The notes: generated by a model not told the origin, from the sequence alone. 64,000 nt of DNA from Dictyobacter vulcani (GCF_008974265.1 NZ_BKZW01000001.1:3534001-3598000), one strand, 5' to 3'; shown: positions 26,771-36,562, counted from the stretch's first letter. A program made the numbers and translations.

Positions 26771-27490
26771 AACACTCAAAAATGAATTTCTACGGTGTCC
26801 CCGAAACATTACAATACATTGTCAGGAGTATGCTATGCATACTTTGCGCATAGTTATAGATATGGTGGCTCCCCCAGGGAATCACCTATAGTATATCATA
26901 GCTGTGATAGCATACCAGGACGTATGGCCTGGTAACATTTTTTTATACGGTGCCTGCTTTCATCTAAATACCCTTAATGTAGTAAAGACAGGTATAGCTA
27001 TTTATATGTAGTGGGCTTGCTGAAAAAGTTGGACTTTGGTATTATGAAGCGAGAAATCCTCGTCAATGCACGCACGGGGATGAAGCGTCATTGCTTTTTG
27101 ATTGACGTTTCCCCTCCCATAATGTTACAATACATGCGAAGTAAGTAGAAGATGGCAAGACAAGACCAAACAGATAGTGCGTACCTTCTCAGTAGAATTA
27201 TTGAGACACGTATGTATCTATACTTCACGGTTTGATTGTTATTCACCGAGGTCTTCCTTGTCGTTGCTCTTGCGTACTGTCGGACAGGCAGGCACAAACA
27301 TGCCTCCGGGTATGTCTGACGCTTCTGGACATTTGACCTGCGCTCATTGTTAGCGGTCGCTACGAGCGCGTTGAATGGATGAAAGAAGAATTTTCTGTTT
27401 CATATATACCGGAGGAGTGGCAATTGATGATGGGGGGAGGATCGAGAAGAATAGTCATGCGTGCAAAGATAAATATGAGGTGGTATTTTT
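26771..27490. other. 720-base intergenic region
   Basis: No gene with a ribosome binding site on either strand. There are short imperfect inverted repeats (for example CGTCAAT...ATTGACG at about 27060-27106) and a stretch near 27007 that looks like an IS end but has no partner. Probably the 5' region of larB plus remnants. Confidence 0.5.
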
Positions 27491-28363
27491 GTGAATCACG
27501 AAATTGATAGACAATTCGAACTTTTTGATCAATTGCTCGGTAAGGAACCATTCGGGCACAGTACATCACAAACAGGACAAGCTGAGCAAGGATTGAAATC
27601 GGCCGGTTCTATTGATACTACGGAGGCACAGCAAACGGCACCACCGAATGCACAGATTGGACAATCTTCTGTCATCCATACCCGTCCTGATCCTGGGCGT
27701 GAGCAATGGAAAGGAGCTCCTGAGGTCATTCTGGGGGCTACCAAAGAAACGGCGCAAATCATTTCAATGGCGCATGGACTTTTAGAGGGGACCGGGCGTG
27801 CCATCATTAGTCGCTTGCGTCCAGAGTCCATCCTTCCTCTCCAGACAGAGTTTCAAGCATACACGGTTCGTACGCTTGCGGCTGCTCGTGCCATGGTTAT
27901 CTATCGTCCTGACTATATACGGAAGCAGACCGGTGGTCATATTGGTGTGATTAGTGCCGGTACTTCGGATATTCCAGTAGCGGAAGAAGCGGCCCTCATC
28001 GCGGAAGAGATGGGATGCCGGATCACAACTATCTACGATGTCGGGGTTGCAGGCTTGCATCGCCTGTTTGGACCATTGCGTGAACTGCTCGCGCAAGAGG
28101 TAGATGTGATTATCGTCGCTGCAGGTATGGATGGAGCTTTACCTTCAGTTGTTACAGGACTGGTGCCAGTTCCAGTGATCGGGTTACCAACCTCGATTGG
28201 TTATGGTCTGGGCGGTAACGGGGTTGCCGCATTGCTTACGATGTTGCAAACGTGTGCGCCAGGACTTTCAGTCGTCAACATCGACAACGGTGTTGGCGCG
28301 GGTATCACGGCGGCGCTGATTGCCAATCGTGTGGCGCAGGCGCGTGAACATCAGTCGCAGTAG
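27491..28363 (+). CDS. larB: Nickel-pincer cofactor biosynthesis protein LarB
   Basis: 290 residues. The C-terminal 200 residues are the PurE-like AIR-carboxylase fold of LarB: PEVILGATKE, GVISAGTSDIPVAEEAA, YDVGVAGLHRL, AAGMDGALPSVV and NIDNGVGAG. LarB carboxylates nicotinic acid adenine dinucleotide as the first step to the nickel pincer nucleotide of lactate racemase-type enzymes. larC and larE are not nearby. The GTG start has AGGTGG 7 bases upstream. The N-terminal 70 residues are variable linker. Confidence 0.92.
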   Translation: MNHEIDRQFELFDQLLGKEPFGHSTSQTGQAEQGLKSAGSIDTTEAQQTAPPNAQIGQSSVIHTRPDPGREQWKGAPEVILGATKETAQIISMAHGLLEGTGRAIISRLRPESILPLQTEFQAYTVRTLAAARAMVIYRPDYIRKQTGGHIGVISAGTSDIPVAEEAALIAEEMGCRITTIYDVGVAGLHRLFGPLRELLAQEVDVIIVAAGMDGALPSVVTGLVPVPVIGLPTSIGYGLGGNGVAALLTMLQTCAPGLSVVNIDNGVGAGITAALIANRVAQAREHQSQ

Positions 28364-28453
28364 GGAAGCAGCGAGATGTTCTGAATGTAGAATGTCTCAC
28401 CGCTAAATGTTGGGTAAATGTGGGTACGAAGTTTAAGAGAGGCGGGACTTTCT

Positions 28454-28729
28454 ATGGCAAATAATAAACGTGGGCCTGAACCGGGATCACAAAAAGCCAA
28501 GCATGGTGGCCAGGCTGTACGCGAAAAATATGGTCCAGAATTCTACTCCAAAATTGGCAAGAAGGGTGGCGAGACCGTGAAAGAGAAACGCGGGCCAAAA
28601 TTCTATGCTGAGATTGGCAAGAAGGGTGGCGAGTCGACCAAGCGTCAGCAAGGTTCCGAGTTCTACTCACGGATTGGAAAGAAGGGCGGCGAGCGTGGCC
28701 GCACTCCTGCAGAAAATCAGGAGGAGTAA
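28454..28729 (+). CDS. KGG-repeat stress-induced protein (YciG/Con-10-like)
   Basis: 91 residues, hydrophilic and Gly/Lys-rich. Three repeats of about 21 residues end in IGKKGGE (28550-28690), each with EFYSKIG- or KFYAEIG-like cores, after a shorter KHGGQ copy. This is the KGG repeat of the YciG/Con-10 family of stress proteins, found in spore-forming and stress-responsive bacteria. ATG 28454 follows GAGAGGCGGG. An upstream in-frame start at 28418 is not needed. It lies 90 bases after larB. Confidence 0.9.
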   Translation: MANNKRGPEPGSQKAKHGGQAVREKYGPEFYSKIGKKGGETVKEKRGPKFYAEIGKKGGESTKRQQGSEFYSRIGKKGGERGRTPAENQEE

Positions 28730-28838
28730 TTTGCCGGGACCTATCCCCTCTCTGCGGTCCCTTTCCTCCTGGTTCCTGAAAGGTTCTGTTGAGTCGGGAG
28801 TACTGTCCTGACGACAAAGTTGCTTTCCAATTAAGAAG

Positions 28839-28906
28839 AGACCGCATCCCGCCGCTGTTGGACCTTACATATGAGAAGGAAGGAACGGGTGGATTGCGGT
28901 CTTTAT
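28839..28906 (+). terminator. Possible terminator after the KGG gene
   Basis: AGACCGCA (about 28839) pairs with TGCGGTCT (about 28895), with partial pairing inside the loop and a weak T-rich tail. Lies between convergent units. Confidence 0.4.
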
Positions 28907-28969
28907 CTTTATACATACCGGTTATCGAATATGCTACTTATTACCCCTTGTAATCGCTAACGGCCAGTC

Positions 28970-30469
28970 CTAATCCTCATAATATGTCATAAATGGTTGT
29001 TGGACAGGCTTATTGGCACCATCTGTTATCTGATTGTAGGCTGGCATCTGCCGTTGACCCATGCCGCGAATACCACGTAGATCATCCAGGCTGCGTTGCG
29101 GTCGCCCAGATTGTCCTGGAGGTAGTGCAACTGCTGAGTGTAATGGTGGAGGCATGCGTGTGAGTGGAGGGGACGCTGGTTGTGCCTGCGGGGCAGTACG
29201 TGGCAGAAATGGCTGCTGTGGAGCATGTCCGCTATTCTCCATACCACTGGTTGAAGTAGCAGGTCGACTTGTTGGAGACATGCCAGAAGGAGAAACCCGT
29301 CCTGGTTGCGCCTGGGATGTGTAGTGTCGATCCTGGCGTGAGTTATGCAAATCTTCCATTCCTGCCGCGATCAGTGTCACGCGAATGGTATCGTTGAGCG
29401 CGGGATCAATGACTGCACCAAAAATAATATCCGCGGCATCATCAATGGCCGCTCCAATCCGTTCAGCGACTTCATTCACTTCAAATAACGTCATATCCTC
29501 GCCGCCACTGATATTGAATAAGACGCGTTTAGCACCACGAATAGTGACATTCAGGAAGCCACCAGCAATAGCTTCATCTGCAGCGCGTTCCGCACGATCG
29601 TGTCCCGACCCCTGTCCAATACTCATTAAGGCCGTGCCGGCTTCTAATAATACGCTGCGTACATCGGCAAAATCCACATTAATCATACCGGGTACATTGA
29701 TGACTTCAGCGATACCCTGGACGCCCTGGCGCAGCACATCATCCGCCACTTTAAACGCATCGGCCAGGTTGCGATCACGGGCCACGGTATTCAGCAGGCG
29801 ATCATTAGGAACCGTAATGAGGGCATCGATCTCGGCACTTAACTCTGCCAGACCCTGTTCAGCAATTCGGCGTCGGCGTGAACCTTCAAAGGTAAAAGGC
29901 AAGGTGACAATACCAACTGTCAGTGCACCTAACTTTTTGGCGATTGAAGCAACAACCGGAGCCGCTCCCGTCCCGGTACCACCACCCATACCTGCCGCAA
30001 TAAAAACCAGATCGGCCTTGCCCAGTGCGGCCTCAATCTCAGTGGCACTCTCAGTAGCAGCACGCATCCCTACAGTTGCATTGCCGCCCGCACCCAGTCC
30101 CTTGGTCTGATGCTGGCCGAGACAGATACGATTGGGGGCCTGCGACAATGCCAGTACCTGAGCGTCAGTATTCAAGGCGACGAAGCGCACGCCACGGACA
30201 TGAGTATGAATCATTCGATTAATGGCATTCATGCCACCGCCACCAACGCCGACTACCACAATATCCACATGGTGTGGAGCATCCTCTGCGGTGCTGAAAT
30301 CAAAAGCGGACCCGGGTGCAAGGGTATCGCTATCAGTAGAGCGTTGATTCCATTGTGACTGTGAGGGCTGATCCTCTCCTTTATACACGTCCGGTTCATT
30401 TCTGGCCTGCTTCATTGCCTTTTCCGAGGCCTTAGTGCGTTTGTATGCATTATTTGATTTTGGTTGCAT
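28970..30469 (-). CDS. ftsZ: Cell division protein FtsZ
   Basis: About 499 residues. The tubulin signature GGGTGTG is at 162-168; other GTP-site motifs are VGVGGGGMNAINRM, NTDAQ and LPFTFEG, and the synergy residues NVDFADV are present. It is far longer than usual FtsZ (about 380): there is a polar 65-residue N-terminal extension and a Pro/Gln-rich tail of about 120 residues ending NKPVQQPFMTYYED, which is not the standard FtsA/SepF-binding peptide. It does not lie beside ftsA or ftsQ. ATG 30469 has GGGGGTG close upstream; ATG 30481 is an alternative. Upstream 30482-30839 shows no gene. Confidence 0.95.
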   Translation of the reverse strand: MQPKSNNAYKRTKASEKAMKQARNEPDVYKGEDQPSQSQWNQRSTDSDTLAPGSAFDFSTAEDAPHHVDIVVVGVGGGGMNAINRMIHTHVRGVRFVALNTDAQVLALSQAPNRICLGQHQTKGLGAGGNATVGMRAATESATEIEAALGKADLVFIAAGMGGGTGTGAAPVVASIAKKLGALTVGIVTLPFTFEGSRRRRIAEQGLAELSAEIDALITVPNDRLLNTVARDRNLADAFKVADDVLRQGVQGIAEVINVPGMINVDFADVRSVLLEAGTALMSIGQGSGHDRAERAADEAIAGGFLNVTIRGAKRVLFNISGGEDMTLFEVNEVAERIGAAIDDAADIIFGAVIDPALNDTIRVTLIAAGMEDLHNSRQDRHYTSQAQPGRVSPSGMSPTSRPATSTSGMENSGHAPQQPFLPRTAPQAQPASPPLTRMPPPLHSAVALPPGQSGRPQRSLDDLRGIRGMGQRQMPAYNQITDGANKPVQQPFMTYYED

Positions 30470-30839
30470 GCACACCCCCATTTCCTCTCATAGAAACAGA
30501 CGGCACGTTGCTTATCGCCGCGTACCATCCTGTTTGCTGGTATATTTTCTTTGAGGCTGGTCAGGTTCCAGAAGACGTTTCTATCCTACAACAATAAAAA
30601 ATATACATATATTGGATATCTGTGTAAGGATATAATACAGGCTTCGCCTTTTATCGAGGGTACCTGACGCAATAAAAGCATTCCATCCGCATTGTAACAA
30701 GAGTGTCAAGTCATATAATGTGTCTGGGAGTATTCTCATGCCACCGTGGTCGCTTGCCTCTTATATAGAATAACGAATCAAACAGGAAAAAGTGATATCT
30801 TTTTTCTGTTCTGGACGGGATAATGTTTCATCTGGAACA

Positions 30840-30900
30840 GAAAAAAATTGATAGATAGATGTTATAGATCCTGTTTTTATCTGCATAACATCTATCTATC
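30840..30900 (-). terminator. Terminator of the Lys-rich small protein
   Basis: A perfect 17-bp stem (30848-30864 with 30884-30900, TGATAGATAGATGTTAT) is followed on the minus strand by seven T residues. Confidence 0.85.
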
Positions 30901-30921
30901 AGGTAACAGGCAAAAAAGATT

Positions 30922-31047
30922 TTAATCCTTTTTAAGTGAGAGAGATGGACCTGCTTTAGAAGCTTTCTTCTCACGCTGGGCTTCTTTTTTCTGCTTATTA
31001 GACTTAGGGGCTGCTTTCTGCACCTTCTTCTGTTCTTTGTTGGCCAC
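30922..31047 (-). CDS. Lys-rich small protein, 41 residues
   Basis: A short gene starting with GTG at 31047, with AGGAGG 9 bases upstream, and a perfect terminator 22 bases after its TAA. The product starts MANKEQKKVQKAAPKSNKQK and ends SLSLKKD; 14 of 41 residues are Lys. It resembles small ribosome- or nucleic-acid-associated basic proteins but I cannot name a family. Strong translation and termination signals make it a real gene despite its length. Confidence 0.7.
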   Translation of the reverse strand: MANKEQKKVQKAAPKSNKQKKEAQREKKASKAGPSLSLKKD

Positions 31048-31149
31048 GATACATATCCTCCTGAACTGTGGGATCTAGACCATAGACATGCCGTATGGAA
31101 TATTCTTATTGTATCAAAATCTCCAGATGAGGTGTTAGCGCGGCAATCT

Positions 31150-31587
31150 TTAGGGATAATTGTACTGTTCTTGCAGACGTTTTTCCTCAAAAGTTGCCAG
31201 CGCGTGTGTAATCATACGAATAACACTGCCGATATCCATTGGTTTGCGGATCTGATAGATGCCGCGCTGTTCCAATTCTTTGACGGGTAACGTTGCACTC
31301 ATCATGATTGCCGGGACGCCTCTGGTCTCTTCTTTACGCTGGAGCAGATCATAAAGTTCCAGACCATTTAATTTTGGTAAGCGATAATCCAGTAACATCA
31401 AACAAGGTCGGATTGTTGTTGCCTGTTCTAAGGCCGTCTGACCATTATCAATGACCGTGGTATGATAGGGCGTCTCCTCTTCAATCAATTGTTGCAGAAA
31501 TTCAGCAATATCTGCATCATCTTCGACAATTAAAATTGTGGGATTCCGTGGGCCCTGAGCCGCTGGCGGAATGACCTCTCGTGGCAT
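31150..31587 (-). CDS. Single-domain response regulator
   Basis: 145 residues, nearly all receiver domain: acidic pair in LIVEDDADI, phospho-acceptor Asp in MLLDYRLPKLNG, Ser in IMMSATLP and Lys in QIRKPMD. No output domain. It probably relays phosphate or controls a partner by binding. The orphan histidine kinase at 32834 lies 1.2 kb away on the opposite strand and may be its partner, but nothing in the sequence proves this. Confidence 0.9.
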   Translation of the reverse strand: MPREVIPPAAQGPRNPTILIVEDDADIAEFLQQLIEEETPYHTTVIDNGQTALEQATTIRPCLMLLDYRLPKLNGLELYDLLQRKEETRGVPAIMMSATLPVKELEQRGIYQIRKPMDIGSVIRMITHALATFEEKRLQEQYNYP

Positions 31588-31743
31588 GATGAACTCCTTT
31601 TCCGCATGCGATAGTTAAGATGCGAATATAGTGTTATACCTTACTGTAACGGTTGTCGGGTAAAATTAGTGACGTGCGAGAGATGCAATTGTCGCGAAAA
31701 CAATGGAACTCTCCTACTCACATTCTACTCTCTCCTATCTTAA

Positions 31744-32331
31744 TTATCGCTCTGGCGGAAGCTCTGTCCATTTAGATTGCTGTGCGGGCGGTGTATACGC
31801 ATGCAGGATAGCTAGTAGCGCGGCAGGCGTTGCTGCCTGAAGCAATAGCTGAGCATGAAATGGACTGATAAAACCTTCAGTAGATGCATGGGTAACTAAC
31901 GAGAGTAAAGGATCAAAGAAATGAGTAACATTCAACAGACCAATTGGTTTGGTATGGATACCAATCTGAGCCCATGTCACAATCTCGAAAAGCTCATCGA
32001 AGGTCCCGAAGCCTCCGGGAAGAGCGATAAAAGCATCGGCCAGATCCGCCATCAATGCTTTACGCTCATGCATGCTCTTGACGGTATATAATTTCGTTAA
32101 ATGTTGATGGGCAACTTCACGCTGAAAAAGGCCGCCGGGGATAACCCCGATTGCCTCGCCCCCTGCTGCCAGTGTTGCATCAGCCAGTGTGCCCATTAAT
32201 CCCAGGCTTCCTCCGCCATAGACCAGGCCTATGCCACGGACCGTTAACTCCTGCCCAAGATCACGTGTCGCTTGAGCAAATTCGGGCCGTACGCCAGGAT
32301 TTGATCCAGCAAAGACACAAATACGCCTCAT
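31744..32331 (-). CDS. LOG family protein (TIGR00730-type)
   Basis: 195 residues with a Rossmann-like fold: ICVFAGSNPG at the N-terminus, VYGGGSLGLMG, and the signature ALPGGFGTFDELFE (PGGxGTxxE). LOG proteins hydrolyse nucleoside 5'-monophosphates (cytokinin-activating phosphoribohydrolase) or purine nucleotides. Length is standard. It seems monocistronic. Confidence 0.92.
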   Translation of the reverse strand: MRRICVFAGSNPGVRPEFAQATRDLGQELTVRGIGLVYGGGSLGLMGTLADATLAAGGEAIGVIPGGLFQREVAHQHLTKLYTVKSMHERKALMADLADAFIALPGGFGTFDELFEIVTWAQIGIHTKPIGLLNVTHFFDPLLSLVTHASTEGFISPFHAQLLLQAATPAALLAILHAYTPPAQQSKWTELPPER

Positions 32332-32833
32332 CTCAAATTCCCTTCCTCATAAATACATTACAGAATTATATGCTATACATAATAATAGAGACCACTAATC
32401 TGACAGATTGTGAATATTTTTATTGATCTGTAATTATATCCATCGGGATATCGATGCTTTATTGTACATTGTATTGACCAGATTGGAAAGTTATCTTTTC
32501 TGCTAAAACAAGGCCGTGTCTGATTTGATGATGATATTGCTCTGCTGGCCAGAGGGACAATATTCCTATCCCATATTCATCCAGATCCTTCTTCCATAAA
32601 GCATCACTCAACAAACAAAAAACAGATGGACATTTATCCCCTGTTTTTCTCTCTACCCTGTTTTGATGATAGTAATGTATATATTGACAGTGTAAAATGA
32701 AAGAAGATACAATACGTGAAATATTGTCAGATCTTTGCCCGAACAAAGCCAGGTACTTCTTATAGTTTTTATGGTGGTTGGTTGATTGTAGATTGAAGGA
32801 TCACGAGAGTGTTGTTGTGGGGAGGTCACGTGG
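32332..32833. other. 502-base intergenic region
   Basis: Between the divergent LOG and histidine kinase genes. AT-rich, no frame with a ribosome binding site on either strand. Promoters for both genes must lie here, but no consensus pair stood out. Confidence 0.5.
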
Positions 32834-33684
32834 ATGAAAAGAAAAAAGCCAGCGCAGGATCCTGAAGTGCAGGTGAGTCCTGCACCAACCAAAAATGATC
32901 GGCTCGCGCGGCTGAAACGAGCGGCCGCTCCTTCAGACGAGGAGTCAGAGGAGTCATTTCATCAGCGTATGGATGAACTGCTGTCCTACCTCGTCCATGA
33001 GTTAAAGACCCCCTGACCGTGATTAAAGGCAATGTCCAACTTACCGAACGCCATCTCTTGCGACATCGTCAGCAGCCCGAAGTATTACCTGATTATCTGG
33101 CTGAGGGAGCTTTACTACAGGTAATCAATCAGCAAGTGGATCGTGTGAACACGTTGCTGAGCAATCTCTTAGATGTTTCCCGCATCCAGACCGAGAAAAT
33201 GGAAATATATCCCATGCCATGCGACCTCGTGCACCTGGTCAGGCAGGCCGTTTTCTCCTATTCAACCAGAGCCAATGAGCGCGAGATACGGCTTGGCCTG
33301 CCAGAATCTTTAGTTATACCTGTCAACGTTGATGCACTGAAGATTGAACAGGTAATCATCCATTATCTGACCAATGCCAGTCAATACTCCTCTGCCGATA
33401 CACCTATTGATATACAGCATACCGATACCCTGGCTTACTGCTTTGTACGGGATAGCGGTGTAGGAATAGAGAGCCAGCAACTTGAGCATATCTGGGATTG
33501 TTTTTCTCGTGGAGCAGGGGCGCACAAATATGGCGGGTATGGTTCAGGCCTGGGAGTAGGTTTATATATCAGTAAGACCCTGATCGAGCAGCACCATGGC
33601 CAGGTTGGAATGCAGAGCAAGCCAGGCGAAGGCAGTACCGCCTGGTTCACCCTACCTGTTGACCAGAATTATGCCAGCACATAA
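32834..33684 (+). CDS. Sensor histidine kinase, frameshifted
   Basis: A soluble histidine kinase of about 283 residues. The H box LVHELKTP is at about 53-60, where the frame stops because the C run at 33009-33013 is one base short; restoring it gives HELKTPLTVIKGNVQL and an unbroken DHp plus ATPase domain. ATPase boxes: HYLTNASQYS (N), DSGVGI (G1), GSGLGVGLYISKTLIEQHHG (G2). No sensor domain or membrane segment; the N-terminus is 50 polar residues. ATG 32834 follows GGGAGG by 8 bases. The neighbouring single-domain response regulator is a candidate partner. Confidence 0.88.
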
Positions 33685-33896
33685 GAAATTTCACCCGAAA
33701 GCGTATAGCAGATAGCCTCGCTATTAGGAAAAAAAATCTTAAAAGCATTCTCAACCACGCGCCCATATTTATCCCGGCTTGGCTCCTCATGAATATAATG
33801 GCAAAGCACCGCCTCACATCCACTCACATCACCCTCATAGCTGCGAATTAGCTGCAACGCACGTGAGGTAATTGTTGTGCAATAAAGAGTTTTCAT
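33669..33896 (-). CDS. Hypothetical protein, 75 residues
   Basis: From ATG 33896, starting MKTLYCTTITSRALQLIRSY. It overlaps the histidine kinase 3' end by 16 bases on the opposite strand. The frame extends to 33950 without a start signal. Composition is ordinary for a small globular protein (EGDVSGCEAVLCHY, GEISYVLA). No family recognised. Confidence 0.5.
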   Translation of the reverse strand: MKTLYCTTITSRALQLIRSYEGDVSGCEAVLCHYIHEEPSRDKYGRVVENAFKIFFPNSEAICYTLSGEISYVLA

Positions 33897-34196
33897 AATT
33901 GTTGTGAACCTCGCACTACCCCGGCTCATCCGGATCATGATGACAATCATCCTTCACTGTCATTAATGACACAGAGTTTCAATAATAACGTCATAAAAAG
34001 GACCATAGAGTTCAACATTGAAGTGGGTCACAGCTAGAAAGAGGAACCTCAAATTGTTCGCACGCTCAGTAGATATTCCCATGTATAAATGTTATTACGA
34101 GTGCCGTGTGTCATAGTGTGTCAAAGCAGGAGTTTAGTACTGGTGTAAGCTCGTAATGGCCCGGTAAAGCTGAGCAAGAAGACCACGTTCAAACTA

Positions 34197-34225
34197 TTGA
34201 CAACCAGGTAGAGGTATGCTACATT
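34197..34225 (+). promoter_or_regulatory. Promoter of tRNA-Arg
   Basis: TTGACA (34197-34202), 17-base spacer, TACATT (34220-34225), 10 bases before the tRNA. The 300-base spacer before it holds nothing else. Confidence 0.7.
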
Positions 34226-34234
34226 AATCGTGTT

Positions 34235-34311
<77 letters not shown>

Positions 34312-34353
34312 GCTAGAGAATGCAAGCACTAAAGCCTCTCTACAAGCCGATTT

Positions 34354-34402
34354 ACACCCCTAAAGCTGATAACAGAAAAGTACAGCTTTAGGGGTGTTTT
34401 TT
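34354..34402 (+). terminator. Terminator of tRNA-Arg, supplied by element 1
   Basis: ACACCCCTAAAGCTG (34354-34368) pairs perfectly with 34383-34397 and runs into six T residues. It lies inside the element, so integration gives the tRNA a new terminator and shields the integrase from tRNA read-through. Confidence 0.9.
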
Positions 34403-34468
34403 GCCCTTTTTTGGGGTAGACCGAGTGTCGGAAACGGCATTTCTGGACATGAAAACATCCCCATTATG

Positions 34469-35449
34469 TCAATTAGAAGCAGGTTTGCGCCTACTTTTCT
34501 TCTTCGCCAGGAGGTCTAAATTTGACACCGGGGAGAACTTATCGTATTCTCTGCGGGCCGCTCTGATATTGAAGTTTTTCAGGTATTCCTCGGTCACTTC
34601 TACACTGCTGTGTCCCATCAGTCGAGAGAGCTTATAAATCTCGCCACCTTGCTCCAGGTACATACAGGCAAAGGTATGTCTGAAGGTGTGTGCCGATACA
34701 CGGACACCAGTAATACCAACCCGCTCTTTTATATCGATCAGCAGTTGCTCCACGCCACTGGGTGTAAGATGCCGTCCATATCGGTTGATGAAAACACGTG
34801 GATCGTCGATTTTGGTTGGGGTGCGATATTGATTGATGTACTTCCACAGTTGTTTACTGACGGCTGGAGCAATTCCAACCTCTCGTTCCTTTATGCCCTT
34901 ACCAACGACGCGAATATAATCATCATGGATATCTTGTATCCGCATGCCACAAAGCTCAGAGACACGAATGCCAGTTTCTAATAAGACCAACATGATGGTA
35001 CGATCTCTCTGGCCTAGCTTGTTCGTGAGATCGCAGGAGTCGAGCATAAGCCTGATATGTTCATGCGTAAAAGTTGGTATCAGATAGTCAGGCACTGTAG
35101 GAAGGCTCAAACGCTTGGATGGGTTCTTCTCTATAATCTCCTCTAATTCACACCAGGTGAAGAATCCCTTAATAACCTGTACATAACCTTTAGATGTGAG
35201 AGGTGATACCTGTGTTGTATCTTCCCCTTTATTAATTGTTCTGCGACCAACTTGAATTGTTTGAAGATGCAATATAAATGCACGTAGATGGGCAATGGTG
35301 ATATCGCGTATCTCCTGAATATCTTCATCCTCATCAAGCCAATGTGCAAAGAAGTGCAGTTTTTGATCATACCATTGAATCGTTTTGATACTAAGATTGC
35401 GTACTCGGCAATCAAGTAAGTACCCCTTGATGGCTTTATCCAATTTCAT
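34469..35449 (-). CDS. Tyrosine recombinase/integrase of element 1
   Basis: 326 residues in XerC/D-like layout: an N-terminal SAM-like core-binding domain (1-110) and a catalytic domain with R162 (TGIRVSEL), K184 (GKGIKER), H254 and R257 (HTFRH), H280 (MGHSS) and Y289 (EEYLKNF). All catalytic residues are present. It ends 160 bases from attL and should catalyse integration at and excision from the tRNA-Arg. The basic C-terminus ends KKKSRRKPASN. Confidence 0.95.
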   Translation of the reverse strand: MKLDKAIKGYLLDCRVRNLSIKTIQWYDQKLHFFAHWLDEDEDIQEIRDITIAHLRAFILHLQTIQVGRRTINKGEDTTQVSPLTSKGYVQVIKGFFTWCELEEIIEKNPSKRLSLPTVPDYLIPTFTHEHIRLMLDSCDLTNKLGQRDRTIMLVLLETGIRVSELCGMRIQDIHDDYIRVVGKGIKEREVGIAPAVSKQLWKYINQYRTPTKIDDPRVFINRYGRHLTPSGVEQLLIDIKERVGITGVRVSAHTFRHTFACMYLEQGGEIYKLSRLMGHSSVEVTEEYLKNFNIRAARREYDKFSPVSNLDLLAKKKSRRKPASN

Positions 35450-35503
35450 ATAGCTTCTATCTTTCTGCTAAATGATTTTTTTTCACGTTTCTGAGAGGGT
35501 TTG

Positions 35504-35583
35504 AAACCTGCAAACCTGCGACCCTCTTCACAAGCCGCTTTACGTTGCAGGTTTCATTTTTGTCAAACCTGCAACAAACCTGC
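35504..35583. repeat. AAACCTGC repeat cluster A (candidate origin)
   Basis: Five copies of AAACCTGC: direct at 35504-35511, 35512-35519, 35565-35572 and 35576-35583, inverted at 35547-35554. It lies between the integrase start and the primase stop. Spaced short direct repeats near replication genes are iteron-like. Confidence 0.65.
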
Positions 35584-35614
35584 AAACAGCAGATTTTTCT
35601 TTATAGTTGGCTCA

Positions 35615-36562
35615 CTAGATAGCTTCATCTTTAATTCGTTGCCATAACTCTTGGGTATCCAGGTGGTAGTAGTATTTGAGAAAATCAAAGAGTGAGCCGC
35701 CTTTTTGCCAGGTGTAGCAGTACCAGCAATAGCCACCAGGAGCACCAGGCTCATACACTTTGAATGATGCCTGGCTATCTTTGCCGCCGGTGTGGTGGTC
35801 ACCAAATGGACATTGCCCGACACCGTTGGCATTCAGATCGACATAGCGGCTGATCACCTGGTAGTGATCTTGTTCTGCGTTCCACTGCCGGATCGGTGAT
35901 GGTCCGTTTGTGGTGCGCTGCTGAGGATGGGAAAACGATTGGTGTGTGGTTCGTGCTGGCGTTGGTTTCGGCTGCAGCACCAGCTGGGGAACATCCATCC
36001 GCCTGATTGAAGCAAACCAGGCGATACGCTGATCATCTGTTAGCGTCAGGGTAACCAGGTCAGTACCATGACGTTCCACGAATGGGTAGCGCCGGCCACT
36101 CTTACGATGCACACCCAGAGGCAACCGGATCAAGGATCCATACCCATTCCCTTCATCTTGCTTTGGATAGAATTCCATATCTGATGGACAGTACCGCAAG
36201 AGCCAGGCGCGAACCTGTGACGCTGGAGCCGGATGCGTGAAGAAGACCCACAGGTGACCGCCACGCCTGGAGCGTTCCACGTAAGAGATAATTCCGTGTG
36301 TCGCCAGCTGCTCCTGGATCAGCCAGAGTCTGTCTAAACCATCATCAGTATCAGCGTCAATCACCGCAAAGCGACAATTGCCAGCCGCATCCATGATATA
36401 GGTCCCATAGGTTCGTGTCCCTAGGAGGTGATCGAATATTGCTACGTCGGTGAGTGGTTCTTTCGCACGTCGATACCGGCCGCTACTCAGTTGGATGGCA
36501 TAGTCATCGTGACGGCCCACAAACAAGTTCTTATAGGTGGTGAGATAGGTTGTGATTGACAT
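35615..36562 (-). CDS. Archaeo-eukaryotic-type primase with CHC2-like zinc finger
   Basis: 315 residues from ATG 36562 (AAAGGA 5 bases upstream; the open frame reaches 36682 without a signal). The N-terminal part fits the AEP fold: RFAVIDADTD (catalytic D69, D71), RRGGHLWVFF (H103), and SLIRLPLGVHRKSGRRYPF (R146, K154). The C-terminal 70 residues carry CPFGDHH, SFKVYE and CWYCYTWQKGG, a DnaG-like CHC2-type zinc finger. The pairing fits a replication primase like those of TOTE and plasmid systems. It is flanked on both sides by AAACCTGC clusters and followed upstream by an AAA+ ATPase. Confidence 0.82.
   Translation of the reverse strand: MSITTYLTTYKNLFVGRHDDYAIQLSSGRYRRAKEPLTDVAIFDHLLGTRTYGTYIMDAAGNCRFAVIDADTDDGLDRLWLIQEQLATHGIISYVERSRRGGHLWVFFTHPAPASQVRAWLLRYCPSDMEFYPKQDEGNGYGSLIRLPLGVHRKSGRRYPFVERHGTDLVTLTLTDDQRIAWFASIRRMDVPQLVLQPKPTPARTTHQSFSHPQQRTTNGPSPIRQWNAEQDHYQVISRYVDLNANGVGQCPFGDHHTGGKDSQASFKVYEPGAPGGYCWYCYTWQKGGSLFDFLKYYYHLDTQELWQRIKDEAI

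Noticed and set aside
27007..27120. Possible IS end or MITE upstream of larB
   Set aside because: No matching inverted end or transposase nearby.
35504..35583. CRISPR array
   Set aside because: Repeats are 8 bases with irregular spacing and mixed orientation; no cas genes in the window.
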